Below are positions 1 to 11,329 of a stretch of DNA of 64,000 bases, piece after piece (position 1 is the stretch's first letter; the number at the start of each line of letters is the position of its first letter). The DNA is from Limanda limanda. Taxonomy: Eukaryota > Chordata > Actinopteri > Pleuronectiformes > Pleuronectidae. The notes below the pieces were generated by a model, which was not told the origin of the DNA, made no database searches, and saw only the letters and a list, made by a program, of their open reading frames with translations. Location of the stretch: positions 9,839,386 to 9,903,385 of the forward strand of contig NC_083651.1 in NCBI RefSeq assembly GCF_963576545.1, given 5' to 3'. A program made the position numbers and the translations under genes.

Positions 1-1564
1 TCCACTCTTTTAAAAGGTCACAGTGGGAATAAGGAAAAGATGGATGAAGCAGATGAAACGAGTCTACTGGAACACTGATCCTATTCTCCATACTGAAGAG
101 GCTCCTGCTACGCACGATTTACTCAACACACACACACATCATAAAGTATGACAAAGTAAATGTCAGACTGGGACTTCAGGTATTTGGTATAAGATGAGGG
201 TCTGCCAATATTAAAACCTATGAATCAATTCAGAAATGGAAGACAGCTATTAATTCATTTTGTCCCATTTCAAAGGCTCATTTAAATGCAGCTGACCCAT
301 GTGTCCTTCCATTCCTGAGAAACAAAGGACCAAACCTGTGGATCCCTCTTTGGCCAACCTATCCCAGGATTCATTGCACACCAGTGCGGAAGCCAACAAG
401 CTAGCTATCAGGGTGGCCGAGCTGCAGTTAGTGCAGCTACACAAAGTAGCGAACGATCTGTAGGAGCAGAACAAAGTGGTGAAGCAAATAGAAATCTTCT
501 GTAGACCAGAATGTCTCATTATGGTTCAGCCTTCAAGGTCTACTCGGTTTATGAAGGCTTGGCCTTCTGAAGGATGTGGCCGTTGAGTTGGGACACAGTC
601 ACAGAGAGAGAAATGATCATTTATGGGCCAGAGACCCATAAATTATCATGATGTTTTCAAGGTGACAAACGTTTTTCAGATGATGTGCAGTGTTTTAGGT
701 ATTTGTTACTGTTCAAGAAGCAAACCCGTTCACTCCTTGGTTTACGTCCTCATCTAGGTACATTTTCATGATTTATTTAATTATTTAGTGATATTTTATC
801 GACTGTTTTTGGTTTTGTTTGGTCCTCATTTAGAATCTGTGGGACTATCACAACCCTAATGGACTAATTGCACTAACCTATGACTTTCCATCATTTTTGT
901 CCAGTACTGTTTGTTTCAACACTACAACAGCAAGGAATGTCACAGACAGAGCACGACAAGGACAAGTAATATTATTCATAGCTGTGACATCAATTTCATC
1001 AGCCTCTCATGTCCATAAGTGTCTGCAGACAACAAGCAAGCTTTAAGGCTGTCACTTAACACATAATTTACTCACCTTACTCTAATTCAAATGCTGTCCA
1101 TATCGTATAATCCTGAACCAAACAGTGTTGTACAGTCTGTTCTTATTCTGCCTCCACTTCTCACTGTTTAACAAATTAACCAGTGATCTTAGATTTGTTG
1201 GCACTTATGGACTATAAGGCAGATTAATCTTTAAGAGGCAGCAACCAGGTTTAACTGAATCTACAACTTTTCCATATATGTCGCTGAATGCAAAATGCTT
1301 CCACATCTTAGTTTTCAGACAACTTTTCATCTGTCCCGCATTACTCATTGGTTTATGTCCTTATCTGTCAATGAAGAGAGCAACAGTAGTCTAGTTTATT
1401 GCTAGGGCAATGGGGTAAACCATACATCAGATTGACATTGCATTTTATGAACACAACACTGTCTGGTGTCTGTACGTGAGGAATGTATTTTCCAGATTCA
1501 AGCTAGAAAATTATCATATTGCAGTTTCATTCTAGATCCATTATTTTTAGTCTGGGTGATAACT

Positions 1565-1945
1565 GGTCTAATATGAAGAAAAACCCAAAAGGCGGATTTG
1601 AGATATAGTGACATATAGGTCACAGTGACATTGACCTTTAACCATTGACGACCTAAATCCAGTCAGTTAATCGAAGAGTCTAAGTGAACATTTGTGCAAA
1701 AATTGAAAGATTTATCTCATGGGATTCATAACAAGTTCATGGTGCAAAAAAAGGTCACGTAACCTTTACCTTTAACCACCAAATTGTAATTAGTTCATCC
1801 TTGAGTCTAACTGAACATTTATACTAAATTTGAAGAAAGTCCCCCAAGGTGTTCTTGAGATTTCATGTTCACAGGAATGGGACAGACAGATGGACAACCT
1901 GAAGACATTCCTCCGGCCACTGGCTGTCACTGAGGCAGAAGAATA
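1565..1945 (+). repeat. Interspersed fish repeat with TGACCTTGACCTTTGACC-type monomers
   Basis: Two diverged monomers of roughly 150-180 bp follow each other. Each begins with an AGGTCA/TGACCT-rich head (AGGTCACAGTGACA near 1617) and continues with 'agttcatccttgagtctaa' and 'ttgaagaaagtcccccaagg'. The end, 'gggacagacagatggacaacc', is a tail I recognise as common in teleost genomes. A related copy lies at 14880-15150 behind creb1. The class is not certain from sequence alone. Confidence 0.65.
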
Positions 1946-2975
1946 CGTGAAACATCAAATAATGTACTGTAACATGTTCTGTATGTGTCGGTGCTGCAGT
2001 TTGTGTCTTCTTTGAATATATGACTGATTCAACACTCTGGACAAACATATATGGATTTGAGTTGATGACATTTGTGTGATGCTGATCCTTGCTTTGCAAA
2101 TGCAGATAATTAATATCACAAGACCTTTTAATGAGATTCCTTGAAAATCTCTTGTCATCTTTTTCACGTTGTTTTGCCGTGTTTGCTGACAAAACACAAT
2201 GAAATATTGATCCTAAAGATGTTTCAGACATGAGGCTGGGCAGTGTTTGATCAGTCGGCTTATCGTTTATTTTGTTTCGTTCCTTGAGGTTTATTTGTCA
2301 GGACCCTTGAATTAAAACCCTGTCAGTGTTATCCAGGGATACACATGACAAACTGTGACCAGTTGACTGGTTTCATTGTTGTTGAATGAAAATGGAAGCT
2401 GTGGTTTAGGTGGTTCCTCTATTTATTCCTCTGTGAGAATATCAACAATTTTAATTTCATCCTTTTTTTCCTCAGATTTTTGAGAGGGTACGAAAGAGTA
2501 CCAGAAAAAAAGAACGACAGTCTGATTCAAATTTAGGCAAGTTACTGTACTGGTGCATTCCCAGCATATGTGACTACACAGAAAGTGTGAAGCAGCAAAC
2601 AGACATATTGTGAGGAGTCGACATCTGTGGCATCGTTTGAAAGGCCAGCGACACACAGTCTGTAACACTCTGCACTGAAGCATGCTGATACAAGCGTTGC
2701 GAAGGAATCAAAGCGCTGTTTTCTCATCCTTTGTGAATATGAATCATATCACAGATATACTGTCACACCTTCTCTTTGACCATTTACCATGGCAGGCTTT
2801 TTCCTTTTTTCAAATTACCCCCCGGACATCCTGGCGTCTCCAAAGCTTTTCAAAGAGCCTTTAGTTTGGCATTTGATTCCCTGCCCTCCTTCTCTTTCTC
2901 TTTCATGCAGAGCACCTTGGCCGCTGATGGGGAGCGCTGGAGTCCACGTTCATTCAATGTGCAGAGACATGACGT

Positions 2976-3270
2976 GAAGAGAGGAGAGGAGATAAAACAG
3001 ACTGGATAAAATAAGGACATGAAAAGAGAGGAGACAATGGAAAAGGAAAGGATATAGAGAAGGAGAGGAGATGAAAAGAAAAAAAACGAGGTGAGGAAAT
3101 GAAAGGGGTAAGAGGAGGAGATGGGTGAGAGAAAGGAGGAGAAGAAAACGAGGAGAAAAAATTGGAATGAAATTAATGAAAAAAAGACTTGCATCAAAAA
3201 AGGGGAGAGGATATGAAAGTAGAGGAGAGGAGTGAATAGAGGAAGACGGAAGGAGAGGACAGACGGAGAA
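2976..3270 (+). repeat. Purine-rich low-complexity tract
   Basis: About 300 bp in which the + strand is almost all A and G (gagagg, ggagga, gaaaag motifs) with few pyrimidines. The apparent 217-residue minus-strand reading frame across it is Ser/Phe/Leu low complexity and is not a gene. Such strand asymmetry can support triplex (H-DNA) formation. Confidence 0.8.
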
Positions 3271-3460
3271 TGAGAAGCCAGTCGTCCTTTACCCAGGGGG
3301 GGAGGCACAGCGTGGGGCGGGGGTGGGGGGTGAACGGGGGAGGTAGGCTTCTCATCCTTCTCTCCTCCAACTGAGCCTCCTTTCTCAAGGTCAATCACGC
3401 ACACAGACACACACATGCACACAAACATACACACACATGCAGGCAGGTTGGCAGACATGG

Positions 3461-3484
3461 CACACACACACACACACACACACA
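3461..3484 (+). repeat. (CA)n microsatellite
   Basis: Twelve uninterrupted CA units, with further CA-rich DNA on both sides (3395-3445 and 3620-3650). Confidence 0.9.
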
Positions 3485-4145
3485 TGCATGCACTCACGCA
3501 CACATTTTAGTCGAGCTCAAGTAGAAAAGACGCCTTCTGCCTGCTTTTCTCTCTCTGACTCTCTGTACCAACCAGCCAAGTCTCAGTCAACCATCTGGAG
3601 ATAAAAACACTATTCTTCCCACACACACACACACACATACACTGCACACACTGTGTATTTATGATAATAGACCAAATGCCTCTATTGATTCTTTCTCTTT
3701 CTGTGTCTGTCTGTGTGTGTGCATGTGGAATCAGTTTTAAGAACCCTTCCCTCTATCATGGAAATTCCCCACATTACACGTTTGGTCAAAAATGTAATAC
3801 TTCTCCATTTTAATAAGTCATTCACTGTCTCTTACTGAGTCCCAAGAATCTTATTTTCAGAGTAATTTCCACTCAATTTTTATTTTAAGCACATATGTTC
3901 ATAGCTCTATTAGAAAAATACACCTACGCTCAATTTTAATGGCAATAATAGACATAATTACTCCATCTTCACCAAGTATTAACACCAGTAACTCATTGGA
4001 TCTGAAAATTGGATCTGGAAAGGAAAAATGCATGTTACAAGAAAACCGCAGTGAAGCATTGCAGTTGGATATAATTGGGATACTTGCCAGAGACACATTT
4101 AAAAAAACGAAACTGGCACTCTAAAGAGAACACACACCTGAGCCA

Positions 4146-4450
4146 AGGCCCAACCGTCCCTTAAACTCGATTAAGCTGCAGCAGATTTAACACACTCATT
4201 GATATCAGTTCCCTAAATATGCCTGATTTATTTTTATTGAGACCTTTTACTCATTCCCCAGGAAACAATTAAAATTGCAAAAACGTTACAATCTTACAAG
4301 GTTAAAGAAAGTGAAAGTCTTTGGATCAGCACCAAAATTGCATGGGTTCCTTCTTGGCCCATCTCGCAACCCTCCACTAAGTTTTGTCCAAATCCGTTCA
4401 GTCAATTTTGTTTAATCCTGCTGACAAACAAACCAATACACAGGGTCGAA
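4146..4450 (+). repeat. Decayed interspersed fish repeat
   Basis: It contains 'aactcgattaagctgcagcag', 'gatatcagttccctaaatatg' and 'aatcctgctgacaaacaaac'. The first part recurs, diverged, at 30640-30760, and the last part recurs at 39860-39900. Shared blocks at three sites support one dispersed family. No coding capacity is seen. Confidence 0.6.
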
Positions 4451-5365
4451 AGCAGAGATTACAAACATAATTAATACACGTGCTCGTTGGATGTTAAAAT
4501 CCTCATTTGGTTCAAAATTTTGAATTTTAATTGGAAGTGTCTAAAAAGTTGGCATAGGAAAGATGTTTAGCATATGGGCAACACTTGGTTTAAGCATTTG
4601 TTGCCACAAGACCTCCTGGCACTAAAAAATGGGCGCTGCTCAGACCTAATCCACTTTCAGGTATTTTTAGAGACTGATGACAGTGCTTTCAATCATATGT
4701 GCTCAAGCATGTCACAGCAAGGACAGCCACAACAACACATCAACAGTAATCACCTTTAACTTATCATTCTATATCAACCTAGACAACCAATACTTCATGA
4801 GAAAAGGACAGTGAAGGATGCTCGTTGGACAAATTAAGACATCCTTGCCCTTTTTAGGGGAAGATGGTGTTTTCAGATGGAGCTTGAAAGCAAAAGTTGG
4901 ATCAGAAAATGTATCAAGGACGTAAAGAAACAAGGTCATAACACTCCGGCAGAAAATGCATAGAAAGTAATAAAACGATGAAACGAGATTATAGAAAAAA
5001 ATAAAGGTTATGAATGCAGCACAGCGGAGCAATCAGAGAAACCATGAAGAGGTTTTGTGCATTCCTGGTCTAATACTGCACTCTGCATTAAAGGCACACA
5101 TACCAATTTGTCATATGGAGTTCAATTTACTTGTCACATGGAGCACTACTATACAGCTGAATGATGCCTTCTGTAGCTCTAGAGGGAGCTTTACAAAGAC
5201 TGAACAAAAGTACACTGAGATGTAATGAAAGATGCCGACCAGTTGCATTATGGAAAGTGTTTGTGGAGCTTGATCCATGCCAGAGACTAGAAGTTGGGAC
5301 CTCTTGGCCTTTCCTGCTTGAGCATCGCTAACTCTGCTCAGAGGAAATGTTTTAACCGATGTCTG

Positions 5366-5533
5366 CTGGTTGGTTGGCTGGTTGGTTGTAGATGTCTGAC
5401 TGGCTGGTTGGTTGGTTGCTGTTGGCTGTAGTTGGAAGTTTGTTGTAGTTGGCTGAATGGCTGGTTGGTTGTCGTTGGTTGTCGTTGGTTGTAGTTGGTT
5501 GGTTGGTTGGTTGGTTGGTTGGTTGGTTGGTTG
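5366..5533 (+). repeat. Imperfect TTGG-type tandem repeat
   Basis: GGTTGGTTG-like units with GTCGTTGGTT variants. The purest part is (TTGG)n at about 5495-5532. Frames through it give Asn/Gln/Pro/Thr low-complexity peptides on the minus strand, which were rejected as genes. Confidence 0.85.
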
Positions 5534-7127
5534 CCAGCAGGTATATGCAAAAGTTACTGAATTGATTTCCTCAAAACTTAGTAGAAAGGACTTGACATGG
5601 TTCCATGAGAGCCCTTGGCCCAATTTTGGCACAGATTTGGAGAAAGGAATTTCTCATCACGATCTTTACTATTGTGAGATAGGGCATTGTTTCTCATTTC
5701 AAGGATTTCCCAAGGAAACATTTTTTTTTATCAGGCATAATAAGAGGACTAATATCTATGTGAGTGTGTACAATTGGTGCAGCTTGATTTAATGTAAAGG
5801 GACCGTCTGGCTTTGGCGGAGGGATGTGCCAGTTTCTTGTGTATATATTTTTCTCTTATTCATTTCCTATCTGGATATTTTCTGGCTTTGTACTACTACA
5901 GTAATCCCACACATAATGTTAATTGAAAAATGTGCATATTTCAAATAACAAAATACCATTTATGCAATTTGAGTTTTTTTCTCTCCTGTAACTGAGTCGT
6001 GACTAATGGACGATTACCCTGCAAAACCAGAGAACAGCTGAAAATCAGCAGTCTTGAAACGTCTAAGTGCAGAAAGGGCTTCTCCCCCTTCCTGTAAAAT
6101 ACAAAATATTCCTCCCCTCTCCTCTCTCTGGGTCAAAATTGTCAACCCCTCCCCTGGACCCCCCTCCCCCTGTTTTTTTCTATTCTTTTTATAACTAGCT
6201 GCAAAATCACTGCTGTTCATTACCCAGGCAGGGTCAAATCCCCAAACAATGTGTTTGGTGTCACAATAAAAAGGGTGTTTTTTATGGTGTGTTGCAGTAA
6301 AATGCTATTAAACAGATAAAACACTGGCAACGAGCATCAGGAGGATTATAAAAGGAATTGCCTTGATAAACTCCACATATCTGCGTGATGACACACCAGC
6401 AGCGCTGTCGCCGGGGAGGGGGAGTGGAGGCAGAGACAGGAGGAGCACATGGTCCATGAGTTTGCACAGATTTACAGTGCCACCATCTGGAGAGGTAAAA
6501 AAAAAAAACAGCCTCCCTTCCTGGCCTGTGTCGAGCTCTGGTTCTATAAGACAAAAAAAATTTCAATTATAGGGATGATATTCTGAAGCTTATAGGGATG
6601 ACATTCTGAGGCTTCAAAAGCATAAATACACTTGAAATGTCTTGCTTCCTGAACTGATTTATTTTTCAGTTTAAGTTCCTTCCATATTCTGTCATTTTAG
6701 GTTTTGGCATTTTATTTGCATTATATATATTTTTTCTTGTACGGCTTTCTAAAATTCTGCACCACAGAAATGTGTATATTATAACTGTGGTCAAATAGAA
6801 AACTAACAGCTAGATTGTACGTACATCTTTAATTATTATCGTTAGTATAAATATGATTTCTTTATCATTTAGTGTTGAATATTGAAGCTAACTTTAATTG
6901 AGTATCTTATCCTGACATATATTGGGGCTAAAAATCCTAACAGATGATAAGGTAGCAGAAAACTAGTTTCAATCCCAGGTTACAGGTGCAATTTGGTCAG
7001 ATAAAGCTCAGTCTCCTCATTATTACAATGATGCATGTCAGAAAAACTGCAAGTGTCTGAGTGAGTTTTATCTGTGTCTTTTATGTACTCCAACAGTCCA
7101 CAGACATGAAGTAAACAGGAGTCTAAC

Positions 7128-7310
7128 TTGCCCATAGGTGTGAATGTGGGTGTGAATGGTTGTTTGTCTCTACGTTGGCCCTGTGATAGACTGTTGACCT
7201 GTCCAGGGTGTCCCCCGCCGCTCGCCCAGTGTCAGCTGTGATTGGCTGCAGCTATCCCCATGACCCTCAAGGGATAAACCATAATGAACGAATAAATGAA
7301 TGAGTGAATT
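7128..7310 (+). mobile_element. 3' tail of a fish LINE-type retroposon
   Basis: The stretch includes 'aggtgtgaatgtgggtgtga', 'gacctgtccagggtgt' and 'tgattggctgcagc', and ends in imperfect GAATGAAT units. I recognise this as the widespread 3' end of truncated L2-like elements in teleosts. No open reading frame survives. Confidence 0.65.
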
Positions 7311-7837
7311 ATTTAAAATGGAAATACCCACTCTGTTGTCTATTGGTCTGTTGCTGCTCTCTGGTGGTGACAGTGAGATAACAGCAGATCTCAATTTATT
7401 TTCACTCCTCTGTTATATGTCTTGAAAGCTCACAAGTAAACAAGCGGAGAGATATGAATGGTTTGTGTTAAGATTCTAATGAGTGGAGACACTAACTAAA
7501 TTCTGTTTGTACTGCTACTGAACCTGATTTTGTGTAGCACCTCTTTTTGTGCTGATCGGTTATTGATAATATAATAAATGTTATTCGTATTAATGATGAT
7601 GATGATAATTATATGTATTTCTATGTCTTTGTAACTGTTTCTATGTGTATGTTAATTTGTTATATATTTCTATGTTTATTTCACTAAAGAAAACTATTTG
7701 ATTGAAAAGGAAGGATCTACCCAGTGTTAGTATGGTGTTCCTAATAAAATGCTCCACGACAGTGAACGTATTTTCTTCAGGAGAAAGTAGTTCCAGTTAA
7801 AAACCAATTCCCTGCTGTACTCACTATGCCTTCATAA

Positions 7838-8040
7838 TTACATTACATTATTACATTACATGTCATTTAGCTGACGCTTTTGTCCAAAGCGACTTGCATT
7901 TTTAGTACACTCAACATTTATGTTTAGGGGTTCAGTATCTTGCCAAGGACACTTCGGCATGCAGATGGGGAAGAGTGGGGATTGAACCAGCAACCTTCTT
8001 GTTGGAGAACGCCCACTCTACCCCCTAGGCCACACCGCAC
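7838..8040 (-). mobile_element. SINE-like interspersed repeat with tRNA-type B box
   Basis: It begins with ATTACATTAC units, then 'tttagctgacgcttttgtcc' and 'gccaaggacacttcgg', and ends in a tRNA-like tail. On the minus strand 7988-7979 reads GGTTCAATCC, matching the pol III B box GGTTCNANNCC. I know this family as very common in fish. The minus orientation is inferred from the B box. Confidence 0.65.
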
Positions 8041-8322
8041 CATAACCATATCATAATCATATTCAAATAGAAATAAAATAACTACTAATATTTAAAGATC
8101 ACTTTTTTAAAGTTTAAGTTACAAAGTGCTTTACAAGGGCAGCAAAATAAAACAGACATTTCATAAAACCATGAGCACAGGAAAAATGAAGGAATCACAA
8201 ATATTAAAAGACAAAATTCACATTGAAAAGATAAGATTCTTCCAAAGAAGAATTAAAATTCAGGTAATATCAAAAAAAGTATCAGCTTCATATCGGTGAA
8301 TTTTCAAGTTATAGATACTTAT

Positions 8323-8325
<3 letters not shown>

Positions 8326-8377
<52 letters not shown>
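8326..8377. repeat. (TA)n microsatellite
   Basis: About 26 uninterrupted TA units inside tandem unit 1. Unit 2 has only a short TA run at the matching place (around 8776), so the expansion post-dates the duplication or was lost from the other copy. Confidence 0.9.
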
Positions 8378-8384
<7 letters not shown>

Positions 8385-8418
8385 GCGTAATTTAATGCAT
8401 TATAATACCTATATTAAC

Positions 8419-8474
8419 AATAATTATATAACCAAAACAATGATGTGTATCATTGTTTTGGTTATATAATTATT
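8419..8474. repeat. Perfect 26-bp hairpin, copy 1
   Basis: The left arm 8419-8444 and right arm 8449-8474 are exact reverse complements, separated by GTGT. It ends tandem unit 1. The matching position in unit 2 also holds a perfect hairpin. Confidence 0.95.
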
Positions 8475-8512
8475 AAACAGATTTTTTTTTGTTTCAGTCC
8501 CTCCTCCCTCCT

Positions 8513-8910
8513 AGAAATTAAATAACTACTAATATTTATAGATCACTTTTTTAAAGTCTATGTTACAAAGTGCTTTACAAGGGCAGCAAAATAAAACAGA
8601 CATTTTATAAAACCATGAGCACAGGAAAAATGAAGGAATCACATATATTAAAAGACAAAATTCACATTGAAAAGATAAGATTCTTCCAAAAGAGAATTAA
8701 AATTCAGGTAAAATCACGAAAGTATCTACTTCATATCAGTGAATTTTCAAGTTATAGATACTAATAATTATTAAATATATATATACATATATGCGTAATT
8801 TAATGCAGTCTAATACTTATATTAACAATAATTATATAACAAAAACAATTATAAATATCATTGTTTTTGTTATATAATTATTAAACTGATTTTTTTTTTG
8901 TTTCAGTCCC
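8513..8910 (+). repeat. Tandem unit 2, abutting the creb1 promoter
   Basis: Second copy of the 8069-8507 unit. Its last bases, 'gtttcagtccctcctcc', run straight into the GC-rich creb1 5' region. The duplication therefore sits at the promoter's upstream edge. Confidence 0.85.
8827..8882. repeat. Perfect 23-bp hairpin, copy 2
   Basis: Arms 8827-8849 and 8860-8882 are exact reverse complements around a 10-base spacer. Compared with copy 1, one C:G stem pair has become A:T on both arms. Confidence 0.95.
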
Positions 8911-8919
8911 TCCTCCAGT

Positions 8920-9450
8920 CAGGGAAGGTGTCGTCGTGGTTCGTCTCTTCTCGGCATTTTCCGGCCATCCCCGTTCGCCCTTCGTGTATTTCCGCTCTGC
9001 GTCGCCATCTGCTTTCTCGTCCTTCTCCAATCTCCGTGTTGTTGTTCCCGGTGACGCGGCGGAGGTGTAGCCTGACGCGGGCTCTTACGTGTCGGCCAGA
9101 ATAAAAGTGGAGCTCCGGAGGCCCGGGAGTGACGAGGGGAGTCTGTATCGGTAAGGACGGAGCTGTGTCCGCGGCTCGGGGACTCGGGTCGCGGCCGCAG
9201 AGAGGGTCGGTCTGGTCGGGTTCGGCCCGAAGGAAACAAAGAGATCATGGCGCCGCGGCGCGTTAGGAGCGGGATGGAGGGAGGGAGGCTGCGGCTGATC
9301 GGGAGGAACACAGCCGATGTGCGGCTTCGACAGAGAAGCAGCGGGGACAGTTAGTGTGGGAAACACGTCACTTACTGGAAGAAGACATGAGCCGTGTTCA
9401 CACACTCCCCCCGGCGGGAGAGGAGGCAGGGATCCCCGCACTGATTTGGG
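8920..9450 (+). promoter_or_regulatory. creb1: creb1 CpG-rich promoter and non-coding exon 1
   Basis: About 500 bp of CpG-dense DNA in AT-rich surroundings, with no obvious TATA box. CRE half-sites TGACG occur at 9052, 9073 and 9130. A good donor, TCG|GTAAGG, lies at 9150/9151, so exon 1 probably ends at 9150 and splices to the ATG exon whose acceptor is near 11321. CREB1 genes in vertebrates have a non-coding first exon and a CpG-island promoter with CRE sites. The transcription start is not determined. Confidence 0.65.
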
Positions 9451-10289
9451 CTGTTTCCCCCTGAACGGCGCATTCGAACCAGCAGTGGCGACATTTTCAC
9501 TTCTCTGTGCTCAAGACCCAGTTTGGTGTGTTTTAAAATTATGAATCCACATTTTCCCGTATCTGCTCAGTTGTGATGCTTGTGTGTAATAATGGTGTCG
9601 ATCGGCTGTCGAAGGCCTCACTGTTGAAAAACATGAACCCGGGCCTGAGAGATTCAAACCTAACACACATCTGCAGTTTGTGGCTGTTCGTTTTATCTGG
9701 CGGGATGTGACCGGTGTGTGTGGAGGGGGCGGTGCCCGGCCATGTGTCTCTGCTGTCACACACACACACCCGCACACACACGCATGCATCCGAGTGGTTT
9801 TGAAAAGCAGAGGGAGAAATGTGTGAGGCCAATCATGCAGCGCAGGGAAGCTACGCACAGTGTGAGATCACTGAGCTCGTCCCAGATCAACACAGCTCGA
9901 CCTCTCACCAGGCTGCACTCAGAAACATCACGTAAAACATGCTAGTTAATGACCAGAGCTAAACACGTCGCATTTACTGAAGCAATTCATCAAACTTATT
10001 TGAAATATTAAAAAGAATACTTTATGTAAATGAGCAGACAGGTGAAAAAACATCATAATCATCAGCTGATACTGTGTGATTCATAATAGTTTTAGTCAAA
10101 TATTTACATTTGACCTCTTGATAGAAAGTAACAACTCTTTTTATTGTTCTTTCCTGCAAATAAATGAAATTTGCTATTGATTTCTTTGCGGTCACGGTCG
10201 AAGCTAATTGCCGTCGCTTTTCAGTCTGGAGCTAAATTCTCCATATTACATTCCCTGCATGAATTGATGGGCTTCTCTATAATTTTTTT

Positions 10290-10640
10290 AAAGGTTCACT
10301 CTGTCGAATTTATTGACATCTAGTGGTGAAGTTGCATGTTGCAGCTGAATCCCCCTCACCTCACCCTGCCCTTCCGAACATGCAAGAGAACCTGTGGCAG
10401 CCCTCAGTTGTGATAAAAACTCAAAAGCTGTTTAGTTTGTCCAGTCTGGGCTACTGTAAAACACCTGGAGAAGACCTGCTCCAGATGTAATTTTTAAGTA
10501 TTTAAAATAAAGGGCCCATTTTAGGGTAAAGTAAACATCAATTTGTACAATGTCTATGATTACACAATATTATTTTTTTTCCTATAATGTAAAGTGCCTT
10601 GAGATAATTTCTGTTATGATTTTGGGCCGTTCAAATAATA
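10290..10640 (+). repeat. Interspersed repeat in creb1 intron 1 (copy A)
   Basis: Shares 'catctagtggtgaagttgca', 'cctcaccctgcccttcc', 'acctgtggcag' and 'tttgtccagtctgggctac' with 19590-19860. Direct comparison of the two stretches shows one dispersed family. No coding capacity was seen. Confidence 0.8.
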
Positions 10641-11329
10641 GTTTGAGTCCTATTTCTCACACTCAGATCAGTGGGTGCTTTAGAGCTTTTAAAGTGTCTT
10701 TTTTTCTCTAGAGTTTAATAAATATTGTCTCAGATTTGTGTGATTCAGAAAAACCTTTGTAATTATGACAATGTGTTCAAGTAAAATTATTCAGCACAGC
10801 TTCCACAAAGATTTTCCTAATATGTATAGAGTTGAATCCCCGAAGTACCAATTACATCAGTACACAAGTGTTCACTTCAATATTTTATTAAATGATTTGT
10901 TACCAGCTCAGTCTCAGTCAAGTAGTGAGTAATAGTTTGTTTTTGTAATGTTTTAACTAAGAAACCCTTTGACATATTGAGAAATATTGATTCACAATTT
11001 CTCAAGTGTGTATTACAGTAAAACCTGAACATCTCAACATTATTCCTGCTAATTAACTCTCAGATGTATTTAGTTGAGAACTGACAGTTAATATTCTCAT
11101 GACAAGTGACCCTGAAGAGTCTCATGTGTTCAGTATAACTATATCTATAAATTTGTTATGTAACAGTAGGTCGTCCCTCGGGTTGTATTGTGCACATTCA
11201 CACTACGAAAGCACACTTCCCTGAACTTGTGACATATGAACAGTTAATGATCCTGGTATTATATGTTATAGCTACTTTCCAGATCGGTTTTAACAGCTTC
11301 GGTTCACTTCTCCTTCCTCAGCTCAGCCG

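Larger units (their letters stand above)
1..7120. other. Gene-poor, repeat-rich flank upstream of creb1
   Basis: No exon of a recognisable gene was found on either strand. The content is AT-rich unique sequence, short CA runs, purine-rich low-complexity DNA, a TTGG tract, and decayed interspersed repeats listed separately. One degenerate coding-like stretch at 299-585 is discussed under findings. In human, KLF7 and CPO lie on this side of CREB1, but nothing here resembles them. Confidence 0.6.
8069..8507 (+). repeat. Tandem unit 1 (with TA expansion) upstream of creb1
   Basis: This unit recurs immediately downstream at 8513-8910 with small differences. Both share 'aataactactaatattta', 'caaagtgctttacaaggg', 'aaaaccatgagcacagg', a terminal hairpin, and the end 'tttgtttcagtccctcctcc'. 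Unit 1 carries a (TA)n expansion at 8326-8377 that unit 2 mostly lacks. Confidence 0.85.

Noticed and set aside
2850..3503. 217-codon minus-strand frame
   Set aside because: Ser/Phe/Leu and Cys-Val low complexity from the purine tract and CA repeats, with no domain.
5111..5632. Asn/Gln/Pro/Thr repeat frame and CRISPR-like periodicity
   Set aside because: It is a degenerate TTGG tandem repeat with no unique spacers between constant repeats, in a vertebrate genome.
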